51,357 nt of DNA, taken from IMG/VR virus record IMGVR_UViG_3300017697_000021, positions 1-51,357 of that record; one strand, written 5' to 3'. The notes under the pieces were generated by a model. It was not told where the DNA came from and searched no databases. It saw nothing but the letters and a program-made list of their open reading frames with translations. Source of the DNA: a virus. Below are positions 1-6,869 of the stretch, piece by piece. The translations under genes and the position numbers were made by a program. Within the stretch, counting starts at the first letter, position 1. Each line of letters starts with the position of its first letter.

Positions 1-1257
1 ACAGATGTACACATTCCAAATGCAGTAGGTTTAGTTTTTGGTGATGGTGGAGAACACATTGAAACCAACAACACTGATTTCACAATCACATCAGGTGGTA
101 AAATCAATTTAGCAACAGCTTCAGATGTACATATGGCCAATGACAAAGGAATAGTTTTTGGTGATGCAGGTGAGAAGATCGAGGGTACTGGTGCACTATT
201 AAAAATTGATTCAAGTGATGACATTCAGTTGAATGCAGGTGCGGCAGTAGTCATACCTATCAACATACCATTAGAGTTCGTTGATGCCAACGAGAAGATA
301 GCATCAGATGGAACACACTTAACTGTTACAGCGGCATCAGGTGCCATTAATCTTTCACCATTGACAGATGTAATACTTCCATCAGCAAAAGGAATAGTTT
401 TTGGTGATGCAGGTGAGAAGATCGAAGGTGATGGAACAAACTTGGTCATCGCTTCTTCAGGACTTTTAACATTGACAGCAACAGGTGAAACAGTTATTAC
501 AAACAACTTGAGAGTTGCAGGTAACCTTACAATTGACGGAACTGAAACAGTAATAAACACATCAACACTTTCAGTTGAAGACAACATAATCGAAGTAAAC
601 AGAAACGTTTCAGCAAACTCAGGAATGCCATCTTACAGTGGTATAAAAGTAAACAGAGGTGCAACATCAGCCGCCACTGAAAAAGCTCTTTTCTGGGTAT
701 GGGATGAAGGATTTGCAGATGACGGTACGACAACATTTGGAAATGCAGGCGGAGCCTTTACTGCTTTCAAAAGAGCAGACAACGACACTTCATTAGCGTT
801 AACAGGAGATTTAGTTGACGTGAGATGTAATGTAGTACACGCAGTTTCAACATCGGCATTATATGCGGATGTCGCGGAGAGATTTGCCGCAGATGCTCCA
901 ATGGCAGAAGGCGCAGTAGTAATGCTAGGTGGTTCACAAGAAATAACAGAAGTTGACGCAGAATTATCTGACACTGTTTTTGGTGTTGTATCACAAAAAC
1001 CAGCATATGCGATGAACGCCGGTGCAGGTAACAACGATTCACATCCTTTTGTAGCAATGACAGGAAGAACTCCAGTAAGAGTAACTGGACAAGTAAGCAA
1101 AGGTCAAAGACTTGTTGCTTCATCTACTAAAGGCACAGCAAGAGGTGTAACGGATTCAGATACAATAAATCCTTTCCACGTAATTGGTAGAGCCCTTGAA
1201 GACAAAAATGATGATAGTATCGGAATGGTACTTTGCGTAGTTAGAACCAACAACTAG
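1..1257 (+). CDS. Tail-fibre-like virion protein, 3' part (5' end outside window)
   Basis: The frame is open from base 1, so an in-frame ATG at 133 is probably internal and the gene begins upstream. The visible part starts with imperfect repeats built around G-(I/L)-VFGD-(A/G)-GE-(K/H)-IE (from about nt 28, 148 and 391), with a related NEKIASDGTHL segment between them. A threonine/serine-rich beta-type region follows. The last 130 residues begin near DVAERFAADAPM and resemble the Peptidase_G2-like chaperone or autoprocessing domain found at the ends of marine phage fibre and appendage proteins. It probably belongs to a tail fibre or other virion appendage, with the repeats forming a beta-structured shaft. 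Family assignment is from overall pattern; I cannot say whether the C-terminus is cleaved. The next gene, also virion-like, follows 13 nt later. Confidence 0.7.
   Translation, partial: TDVHIPNAVGLVFGDGGEHIETNNTDFTITSGGKINLATASDVHMANDKGIVFGDAGEKIEGTGALLKIDSSDDIQLNAGAAVVIPINIPLEFVDANEKIASDGTHLTVTAASGAINLSPLTDVILPSAKGIVFGDAGEKIEGDGTNLVIASSGLLTLTATGETVITNNLRVAGNLTIDGTETVINTSTLSVEDNIIEVNRNVSANSGMPSYSGIKVNRGATSAATEKALFWVWDEGFADDGTTTFGNAGGAFTAFKRADNDTSLALTGDLVDVRCNVVHAVSTSALYADVAERFAADAPMAEGAVVMLGGSQEITEVDAELSDTVFGVVSQKPAYAMNAGAGNNDSHPFVAMTGRTPVRVTGQVSKGQRLVASSTKGTARGVTDSDTINPFHVIGRALEDKNDDSIGMVLCVVRTNN
145..182 (+). repeat. 38-nt direct repeat, copy 1 (tail-fibre gene)
   Basis: An identical 38-nt stretch occurs here and at 388-425, 243 nt (81 codons) apart and in the same frame. 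It encodes the KGIVFGDAGEKI repeat unit. Identity at DNA level, not only protein level, suggests recent duplication or recombination. Confidence 0.9.
388..425 (+). repeat. 38-nt direct repeat, copy 2 (tail-fibre gene)
   Basis: Second copy of the 38-nt repeat at 145-182, in the same frame. The codon after it differs only by GAG versus GAA, so the protein repeat continues past the DNA identity. Confidence 0.9.
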
Positions 1258-1270
1258 TAGATATTTTTAT

Positions 1271-1708
1271 ATGTTTAAAGTAGGAAAAAACATACAAATC
1301 AATGCAGACACTTGGCTAGAGTTCACTGGCGAGAACGATGCCGGAGAAAGTATCAGAATAGGTTCAATCAAAGGAAGCATCAAAGACAATAAAAAGGGTA
1401 AAGACCAAAGCAGGATAGAAATTATTGGTCGAAAAGACGGACAGCACAAACCATTATTGACCGTTGCAAACAACGCCATTTATTGTCACCGTGATGTGCC
1501 ATTGTGCCTACAGACAGAAGATGGCAAAAAGACTTTCTTGTCAGGCAAGTCAACTACAAAAAGAAACATCGATCTACCAGACGACAACGGCACACTGATG
1601 GTAAACAATTCCGGAAAAGTAATGGCAACGGACTTACCAACAAGTGATCCTAGTAATGCAGGCCAACTTTGGAATGACAACGGTACTGTAAAAATAAGTG
1701 CTGGTTAA
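1271..1708 (+). CDS. Small virion-like protein, unknown
   Basis: 145 aa, starting at ATG 1271, 13 nt after the fibre-like gene. The N-terminus (MFKVGKNIQINADTWLEF) reads as beta-strand. The C-terminal third, with LPDDNGTLMVNNSGKV and the ending NAGQLWNDNGTVKISAG, resembles the short glycine/asparagine-rich tails of phage fibre and baseplate proteins. No enzymatic motif is visible. Its position directly downstream of the fibre-like gene suggests a fibre tip, adaptor or decoration protein. I do not recognise the family, so the virion role is inference. It converges on the minus-strand NUDIX gene with no gap. Confidence 0.55.
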   Translation: MFKVGKNIQINADTWLEFTGENDAGESIRIGSIKGSIKDNKKGKDQSRIEIIGRKDGQHKPLLTVANNAIYCHRDVPLCLQTEDGKKTFLSGKSTTKRNIDLPDDNGTLMVNNSGKVMATDLPTSDPSNAGQLWNDNGTVKISAG

Positions 1709-2137
1709 TTAAGTTATCAAATCTAAAATAGTCTGTAACTTGCCTTTGATGGCCTTGTTGTTTAATGTGTTCTTGAGACCCACGTGTAAATTTTTAGGCC
1801 AACATTCAAATGCAGTCCAACAGTATCCCGAATGTTCATCATTTAGTTTAGGTAAAAATTCTGATTCAATTGCTACCACATAGGTATGAAAAAAGAATTT
1901 TTGATCATTGGACGTGAATAATTCTAAAGGAATAACTTTTTTAAATGCAGGAGTCTGCCCCACTTCTTCTTGTATTTCTCTCTTCAATCCTTCAAACGCT
2001 GACTCTGAGTTACGAGCACGCCCTCCTACTAGTCCCCATGTATCGCGAGTTTTGAGACTGTTTCTCTGAAGGAATAAAAATCTTTTAGTGCCGGTAGCAT
2101 AGAAAAGTGCTCCGGAGCATATGATGTTTTGATCCAT
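1709..2137 (-). CDS. NUDIX hydrolase
   Basis: 142 aa. The complete NUDIX box G-x5-E-x7-R-E-x2-E-E-x-G is present: GRARNSE, seven residues, then REIQEEVG. The acidic residues of REIQEEVG would bind the divalent metal. The domain covers nearly the whole protein (N-terminal strand IICSGALFYATG). NUDIX enzymes hydrolyse nucleoside diphosphates linked to another moiety (oxidised dNTPs, NDP-sugars, NADH, capped RNA); the substrate cannot be told here. T4 itself has NudE, but this protein is shorter and not clearly orthologous. It is the last gene of the minus-strand run after gp14 and gp15, starting 11 nt beyond the gp15 stop. Confidence 0.9.
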   Translation of the reverse strand: MDQNIICSGALFYATGTKRFLFLQRNSLKTRDTWGLVGGRARNSESAFEGLKREIQEEVGQTPAFKKVIPLELFTSNDQKFFFHTYVVAIESEFLPKLNDEHSGYCWTAFECWPKNLHVGLKNTLNNKAIKGKLQTILDLIT

Positions 2138-2148
2138 ATTATTAGTTA

Positions 2149-3627
2149 TTATGGGTATGTGACGTTAGAACCAGAACCTGATTGCCCTGTGTCAGGACCT
2201 GCATCGTACTGTGAAGAACCACCTGGTAAAATTAAAGTCCATTTGCCTTGTGTGTAGATACCTTCATATGACTTCTGCCAAGTTTCTCCATTCCAACGGT
2301 ATTGAATACCTGTATTAGAATTAGTTACATAATGTTGTGTAGAATCTGGGTTTGATGCGTCAAACACAACACCCCATTTGCCTGTAGTAGAGTTATATTG
2401 AACAATATCATTTATACCTGCTCTAAGATTGCCCCAAGCAACAGCATCAATGGTGTTAGTTGAATCTCCTATAGAATCTGTAACCAGATATCTTGTACCA
2501 TTTGCCGGTGTGCCGTTAGCAGATGGATCAAATGTTAACGGATTGATAATTTTTACCACAGCAGTTAGCGTGTTAGCTGGTATAGTGTCTGCATCTATGT
2601 TGAACAGTAATATAGTTTCATCCAAGGGAGTTGTGGATATTGTGCCTACAACTTCGTTACCATTTTCTTGTTGTAATTTAATTTGTGAAGTACCGTTTGT
2701 AATTTTGCCATACTGATTCAAAAGAATATTCCAGTTCACTGGTGGTCCAAAAGTTTCAAATGGATCATAATTATTAGGCTCGTTTGCACCTGTTTGGAAT
2801 CCATCGCCACCCGAAGATACATTTACGCCAGTTGTACCTAATAGTCTAATTTGATTTCCAGTCAATAACAATCCAAAATTGTTTGGAGAGATAAAACTTC
2901 TGCTTATTAAAGAACCATCAATCAGACCTTTTGTAATTCCGCCATCATCATCATACATACTCATAATAATTTTTTGTATCACACCCAATTTAGATATTTT
3001 CACTGGTGGTGATAACCATATTGGCATAGAAAATCTTAAAGATGCAACATCAATTTCTGTGTCTGCTCCTACCGGAACTGTCCTAGACGAAAATGTTATA
3101 TCTGTCAATTCTATATAACTTAAAGAGGTCCAATCAATATAGTTGTCTGATTTTTGTATTTCAAAATCCGGATTAAAGAGATAAAGGATCTGTTCCATTA
3201 TCTGTAATTTTTGATCAGTGTTGGTAGTAAAAATATCTGCAGATACATTTAAACGGAAAGGAGATGGCATTACTTTTTCCACTGTATATCCAGCACCCAG
3301 TCCTTCAGTATATTCGCCGGTGGTGGCATCAAATTCTCTTTCTTTTAAATGTTGTTTTTCGACATGATACGGATTTTGCATTCTCTCTCTGTCATAATCC
3401 AGTGCATTTACGTATGCGGCAATTCGTGGAGCATATTGTAAAGCATTTTCAGAATTATTTCTTATAATATTTGCTACCTGTCTAGTCATGTCTCCATAAA
3501 CTACAGGAACTGCTCTCAATTTAATTGAACCATCAGATCCTTTACCTGTTTCTACAGAAAAATTACTCAAAACTCTTACGAATTGAGTTAAAAATTTCCT
3601 TATTTGACCATCATAAAAATGCAACAT
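2149..3627 (-). CDS. 15: Tail sheath stabiliser / tail completion protein gp15, extended
   Basis: 492 aa, much longer than T4 gp15 (272 aa). The first ~240 residues follow the gp15 pattern: MLHFYDGQIRKFLTQFVRVL, RAVPVVYGDMTRQ, a PSPFRLNVSADIFT strand, QIMEQILYLFNPDFEIQ and a hydrophobic FSMPIWLSPPVKI strand. In T4, gp15 caps the tail tube and sheath at the head-proximal end and joins the tail to the neck. The extra C-terminal ~230 residues are beta-rich and include a YRWNGETWQKSYEG segment like decoration modules in gp14 and gp18 of this phage. It follows gp14 on the minus strand with 1 nt between stop and start, so the two are co-transcribed. Confidence 0.85.
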   Translation of the reverse strand: MLHFYDGQIRKFLTQFVRVLSNFSVETGKGSDGSIKLRAVPVVYGDMTRQVANIIRNNSENALQYAPRIAAYVNALDYDRERMQNPYHVEKQHLKEREFDATTGEYTEGLGAGYTVEKVMPSPFRLNVSADIFTTNTDQKLQIMEQILYLFNPDFEIQKSDNYIDWTSLSYIELTDITFSSRTVPVGADTEIDVASLRFSMPIWLSPPVKISKLGVIQKIIMSMYDDDGGITKGLIDGSLISRSFISPNNFGLLLTGNQIRLLGTTGVNVSSGGDGFQTGANEPNNYDPFETFGPPVNWNILLNQYGKITNGTSQIKLQQENGNEVVGTISTTPLDETILLFNIDADTIPANTLTAVVKIINPLTFDPSANGTPANGTRYLVTDSIGDSTNTIDAVAWGNLRAGINDIVQYNSTTGKWGVVFDASNPDSTQHYVTNSNTGIQYRWNGETWQKSYEGIYTQGKWTLILPGGSSQYDAGPDTGQSGSGSNVTYP

Positions 3628-3628
3628 C

Positions 3629-4798
3629 TTAATTATCAGCCTTTGGTTTTAGAGCATCTGTCAAAGATTGTCTCTGCTCAACTGTCAAACCGTTAATAGT
3701 AGTTGTGTTTGATTCATTGATGAATTTTGTTTTGTAATTAGCCCTACTATCATTGTTGGTCGAAGTAATCCTGACCGAGTCTTCCACTTTGACCCATCTA
3801 AGCCCATCATAACGAAATAGTCTGTTTGGCAAGAAATCTGTCCTTAACCAGTAGTCACCTTTGTCAAAATTAGACGTTGGAAACGAAGTTCCAAAGCCTG
3901 CTGGATAACCATTTGGTGGCACGCCGTCACCGTCCACGTAAAATCCATAGTGTGAACTTGCTGGTGTGTCTAACACTGCATTAACTGTTTGGCTGGAGCT
4001 GGCACGAGATGTTTCATTGTTTGCACCGTCTAATCTAATATTGCCTCGCTCATCAATCGGAGCCACATAGTATTGTTTGTAATTAAATCCTGATTTCGGC
4101 GAGTCTGCTTCTGCTTGGTTGACGATAGCATCGTTAATGGATTTTTCTTTGTTAAAAGTTGACATGTAACTGGCTAGACTTCCTTCTGTTGTTGCGTCGC
4201 CAATAACATCACGGAATTCTTGAGAGTCAACTAGAGTTTTTAATTTTAATCTTAAAAGGTGTGGCCACCAAGTTTGTGAAAATCCTTCTGCGGCTCTGTT
4301 GACATCTTCAACCACATAATATCTTTTTAGAGCAATAGGAACAGAAGCATCTAACGAATAGTCTTCTTTCATGTGTGGAAATTCTACCACGTCTCCAGAC
4401 ATAGGTTTTCTGCCAAGTCTTTCTACTATTTCATTCATGTGTACAGTTAAAAACACTGTATCATTCTGTAAGAACATACCAAACTGTGATAGATTAAAAT
4501 CTATGTCCTGCACATTGTAAATGCCTCTTATTGTGTAGATATCTGGTGAATATTGTCTATCTCTGTTTTCTAAAAACAACAGATCTTGTATGGTTCTTTC
4601 ATTGGTTTCACTGGTAGCATAGTTTGGCTGTGTTGGAGATGCCGCTCCGTCTTTGCCTGTGTCACCCTGTTTGTATGGCCCTAGATATTTGTGTAGATGT
4701 AAGTCTGTTCCGCCTACAGTAAACATCTCTTTGATGTTGCGATCAAAAAATTTGTAGTCGTTGCCCTTTTCTGGCTTAAAGATTGATAGTCGTGGCAT
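3629..4798 (-). CDS. 14: Neck protein gp14
   Basis: 389 aa (T4 gp14 is 256 aa). The core resembles gp14: IQDLLFLENRDRQYSPDIYTI, then SQFGMFLQNDTVFLTVHMNE, GDVVEFPHMKEDY and KRYYVVEDVNRAAEGF. gp13 and gp14 form the neck that seals the filled head and accepts the tail. The extra C-terminal region holds a GDYWLRTDFLPNRLFRYDG segment, a tryptophan/glycine module related to those in gp15 and gp18 here. A minus-strand late-promoter-like AATAAATA (4807-4814) ends 8 nt before the ATG. The gene is divergent from gp13; in T4 the neck genes are co-directional. Confidence 0.85.
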   Translation of the reverse strand: MPRLSIFKPEKGNDYKFFDRNIKEMFTVGGTDLHLHKYLGPYKQGDTGKDGAASPTQPNYATSETNERTIQDLLFLENRDRQYSPDIYTIRGIYNVQDIDFNLSQFGMFLQNDTVFLTVHMNEIVERLGRKPMSGDVVEFPHMKEDYSLDASVPIALKRYYVVEDVNRAAEGFSQTWWPHLLRLKLKTLVDSQEFRDVIGDATTEGSLASYMSTFNKEKSINDAIVNQAEADSPKSGFNYKQYYVAPIDERGNIRLDGANNETSRASSSQTVNAVLDTPASSHYGFYVDGDGVPPNGYPAGFGTSFPTSNFDKGDYWLRTDFLPNRLFRYDGLRWVKVEDSVRITSTNNDSRANYKTKFINESNTTTINGLTVEQRQSLTDALKPKADN

Positions 4799-4806
4799 AT
4801 CATGTA

Positions 4807-4814
4807 TATTTATT
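4807..4814 (-). promoter_or_regulatory. Late promoter-like AATAAATA for gp14-gp15-NUDIX
   Basis: Reads AATAAATA on the minus strand (T4 late consensus TATAAATA). Its last A lies 8 nt upstream of the gp14 ATG. Confidence 0.6.
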
Positions 4815-4828
4815 GTAATGAGTCTAAC

Positions 4829-4836
4829 GGTAAATA
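4829..4836 (+). promoter_or_regulatory. Late promoter-like GGTAAATA for gp13
   Basis: GGTAAATA ends 5 nt before ATG 4842, the spacing seen at several other genes in this window. It supports 4842 as the gp13 start, and the mRNA would be almost leaderless. Together with 4807-4814 it forms a divergent late-promoter pair. Confidence 0.5.
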
Positions 4837-4841
4837 TGTGT

Positions 4842-5603
4842 ATGTCAGAACTACAAACTATGCAACAAGAGGTATTTGAGTACGTTAAACTTAGTCTAGG
4901 TGACGGAATGATTGAGGTTGAATTAGACCCAAAACACTACGAAACTGCACTAGAAAGAGCCGTAAACAGATTCCGTCAACGATCATCTAATGCTGTTGAA
5001 GAATCATACGCTCATCTCACGCTGGCCAAAAACCAAAACAAATATATTCTACCTGACGAAATTATCAACGTAAGACAGCTCATGAGAAGAACAGTAGGTT
5101 CAAGAACCGAAGGTGGAGAAGGTGGCACACTATTTGAGCCATTCAATTTAGCCTATACAAATACATATCTTTTAAGAGCAGGAGCAACTGGTGGATTAGC
5201 AACCTACTACGCTTTTGCATCATATCAAGAATTAGTAGGAAAAATGTTTGGGTCATTTATTCAACACCACTTTGATGTTGCAACTAAAACATTGACTATA
5301 ACTCAAAGACCAAGAGCAGACAACGAAACAGTACTAATGCATACAGACAATTTTAGACCAGACATTACACTATTAAGAGATATCTATTCTAAACCGTGGA
5401 TTAGAGATTACACTCTAGCAGTTTGTAAAACAATGTTAGGTGAAGCCCGAGGCAAATTTAATACCATAGCAGGACCACAAGGCGGTACTACATTAAACGG
5501 TGCTGAGCTTAAACAACAAGGCATAGCCGAGATGGAAAAACTAGACCTAGAAATTAATAACTATGTCGAAGGCGGTACTCCTTATAGTTTTGTTATAGGT
5601 TAA
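4842..5603 (+). CDS. 13: Neck protein gp13
   Basis: 253 aa from ATG 4842. In-frame ATGs at 4761, 4818 and 4836 exist upstream, but 4842 fits the late-promoter spacing and gives the natural N-terminus MSELQTMQQEVFEYVKLSLG. Segments typical of the T4-like neck protein gp13 include LALERAV-type helices (ETALERAVNRFRQRSSNAVE), YILPDEIINVRQLMRR, YTLAVCKTMLGEARGKF and a C-terminal EMEKLDLEINNYVEGGTPYS. gp13 joins the portal side of the filled head with gp14 to make the neck. It is transcribed away from gp14, and no Shine-Dalgarno site is visible. Confidence 0.85.
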   Translation: MSELQTMQQEVFEYVKLSLGDGMIEVELDPKHYETALERAVNRFRQRSSNAVEESYAHLTLAKNQNKYILPDEIINVRQLMRRTVGSRTEGGEGGTLFEPFNLAYTNTYLLRAGATGGLATYYAFASYQELVGKMFGSFIQHHFDVATKTLTITQRPRADNETVLMHTDNFRPDITLLRDIYSKPWIRDYTLAVCKTMLGEARGKFNTIAGPQGGTTLNGAELKQQGIAEMEKLDLEINNYVEGGTPYSFVIG

Positions 5604-5619
5604 TTCATTTTCTTTTCAT

Positions 5620-5627
5620 ATTAAATA
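5620..5627 (+). promoter_or_regulatory. Late promoter-like ATTAAATA upstream of small ORF and dNMP kinase
   Basis: ATTAAATA 33 nt before the ATG at 5661. The surrounding stretch is very A/T-rich, so chance occurrence is likely enough to keep confidence low. Confidence 0.35.
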
Positions 5628-5660
5628 AAATAAAGTAATATAACTGCAAAGGCAAGCATC

Positions 5661-5834
5661 ATGGCTCAAGAATATAAAAAAATACAAAATCTCACCTACG
5701 AAGAGTTAGAAGAAATGGTAATCGGTTTAGAAAACATGGCAACCATTGCTAATTCCAAAAGCATCAAAGAACTAATACTAAAAACAATCAGAGAAACAAA
5801 AATAGAACTTGAAAAAAGAATAAAATCCTGCTAA
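5661..5834 (+). CDS. Small helical protein, unknown (57 aa)
   Basis: 57 aa from ATG 5661 to TAA 5834, preceded by a weak AAAGG site at 5648-5652. The sequence is charged and helix-prone: MAQEYKKIQNLTYEELEEM at the start, ending ETKIELEKRIKSC. Leucine/isoleucine spacing suggests a short coiled coil. It fills the gap between gp13 and the dNMP kinase in the same direction, 9 nt ahead of the kinase. No family recognised. Coding status rests on position, length and lack of any other feature here. Confidence 0.55.
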   Translation: MAQEYKKIQNLTYEELEEMVIGLENMATIANSKSIKELILKTIRETKIELEKRIKSC

Positions 5835-5843
5835 ACTGTTTAA

Positions 5844-6446
5844 ATGTTAATAGGTTTAGTTGGGTTGATAGGATCTGGTAAGGATACTGTGGCAGAACGA
5901 TTAGTTTCTCACCACGGATTTAAAAGAGACTCATTCGCAAAATCATTGAAAGACGCTGTGTCTAATATATTTGGTTGGAACAGAGAATTAGTAGAAGGCA
6001 ACACTAAAGAATCGAGAGCATGGAGAGAACAGCCCGATATTTTTTGGAGTAAAAAATTTGGCAAAGAGGTAACTCCACGTTGGGTACTACAGTATTTTGG
6101 CACAGAAGTATGCCGGGCAAACATGTTGGATTCTATTTGGGTAGATTCGTGCATGGCAAGATATCAAGGGCAACACACGGTAATCTCAGACACAAGATTT
6201 ATAAACGAAATTAAAAAAATTAGAGCTCAAGGCGGAAAAATTGTGCTAGTGAAACGTACAAAAATGCCAAACAAACAAGAAATGATTGAGGCAGGCGCAC
6301 ACAAATCAGAATGGGATTGGATTGGAGCTGACTACGATTATGTTCTAGAAAATACAAACACTATTGAATCTTTATACAAGCAAATATATGATATGACTAA
6401 TTATCTACTTCCAGATCTCCAAGAGACCAACCGAGATTCAGCGTAG
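5844..6446 (+). CDS. 1: Deoxynucleoside monophosphate kinase (gp1-like)
   Basis: 200 aa, about the usual size for gp1-type kinases. A P-loop GLIGSGKDT lies at residues 7-15, followed by a lid/substrate region containing DSFAKSLKDAVSNIFGW, TPRWVLQYFGTEVCR and VISDTRFINEIKKIR. These match phage dNMP kinases, which phosphorylate dGMP, dTMP and 5-hydroxymethyl-dCMP or related dNMPs to diphosphates for DNA synthesis. The catalytic Lys13 and the DTR motif are intact. Its last 50 nt overlap the 3' end of the minus-strand HNH gene. Whether this phage uses a modified cytosine cannot be judged from this gene. Confidence 0.85.
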   Translation: MLIGLVGLIGSGKDTVAERLVSHHGFKRDSFAKSLKDAVSNIFGWNRELVEGNTKESRAWREQPDIFWSKKFGKEVTPRWVLQYFGTEVCRANMLDSIWVDSCMARYQGQHTVISDTRFINEIKKIRAQGGKIVLVKRTKMPNKQEMIEAGAHKSEWDWIGADYDYVLENTNTIESLYKQIYDMTNYLLPDLQETNRDSA

Positions 6447-6747
6447 ATTTCAATCTTTGGCAATTAGCACAAATAGTTTTTAAATTATATACGGAAGTAT
6501 TGTTTCTGTTTCCATCAACATGATACACATCCATTTGTATGGGCTTACTGGATCTAAAACCACATAATTCACACTTATTTTTTTTACGGTATCCTGCTTG
6601 AAGCCATTTTGGAGCAGATCCTGTTTTTTGCTTGTTTTTCTTACGAATGCAGGAATCACACTCGCTACGCCAATAAATCTTTTTAGCTTTTTTATAGGCG
6701 TATGACCTAGGTTTAATCCTACAGGTTTTGCATAAAGGTCTTTTCAT
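6397..6747 (-). CDS. HNH endonuclease-like protein
   Basis: 116 aa. The frame stays open further upstream, antisense to the sheath gene, but the first part there is low-complexity. ATG 6747 is the natural start and sits 5 nt after a late-promoter-like TGTAAATA. Two zinc-type pairs are visible, KCELCG and TICANCQ, flanking DVYHVDGNRNNTSVYNLKTI, which fits the beta-beta-alpha HNH fold (H, N, N). An N-terminal CKTC plus CDSC pair may bind a second zinc. It could be a free-standing homing endonuclease or a T4-type nicking/repair nuclease. It is opposite to its neighbours and overlaps the dNMP kinase end by 50 nt, as for mobile HNH genes in T4-like phages. Confidence 0.8.
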   Translation of the reverse strand: MKRPLCKTCRIKPRSYAYKKAKKIYWRSECDSCIRKKNKQKTGSAPKWLQAGYRKKNKCELCGFRSSKPIQMDVYHVDGNRNNTSVYNLKTICANCQRLKSTLNLGWSLGDLEVDN

Positions 6748-6752
6748 TATTG

Positions 6753-6760
6753 TATTTACA
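6753..6760 (-). promoter_or_regulatory. Late promoter-like TGTAAATA for HNH gene
   Basis: TGTAAATA on the minus strand, last A 5 nt upstream of the HNH ATG. It has the same spacing as plus-strand late genes such as gp13 (5 nt) and the 11022 gene (6 nt). Confidence 0.5.
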
Positions 6761-6816
6761 TGCCCTATATAGGTACCAAAAATTGACACAGTTTGATACA
6801 GTTTAACCGTATTCAC

Positions 6817-6824
6817 TATAAATA
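6817..6824 (+). promoter_or_regulatory. Late promoter TATAAATA for gp18
   Basis: Perfect T4-type late consensus TATAAATA, 45 nt before the gp18 ATG. The leader contains AAGGAG at 6854-6859, a good Shine-Dalgarno site, unlike the near-leaderless late genes in this window. High expression of the sheath protein fits. Confidence 0.8.
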
Positions 6825-6869
6825 GCATTAACATTGTTATAATAATAATTTTCAAGGAGTGATAAACAC

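Noticed and set aside
225-1123. Several antisense open frames opposite the tail-fibre gene
   Set aside because: They mirror the repetitive beta-rich coding sequence, show no motif, and lack promoters or ribosome sites.
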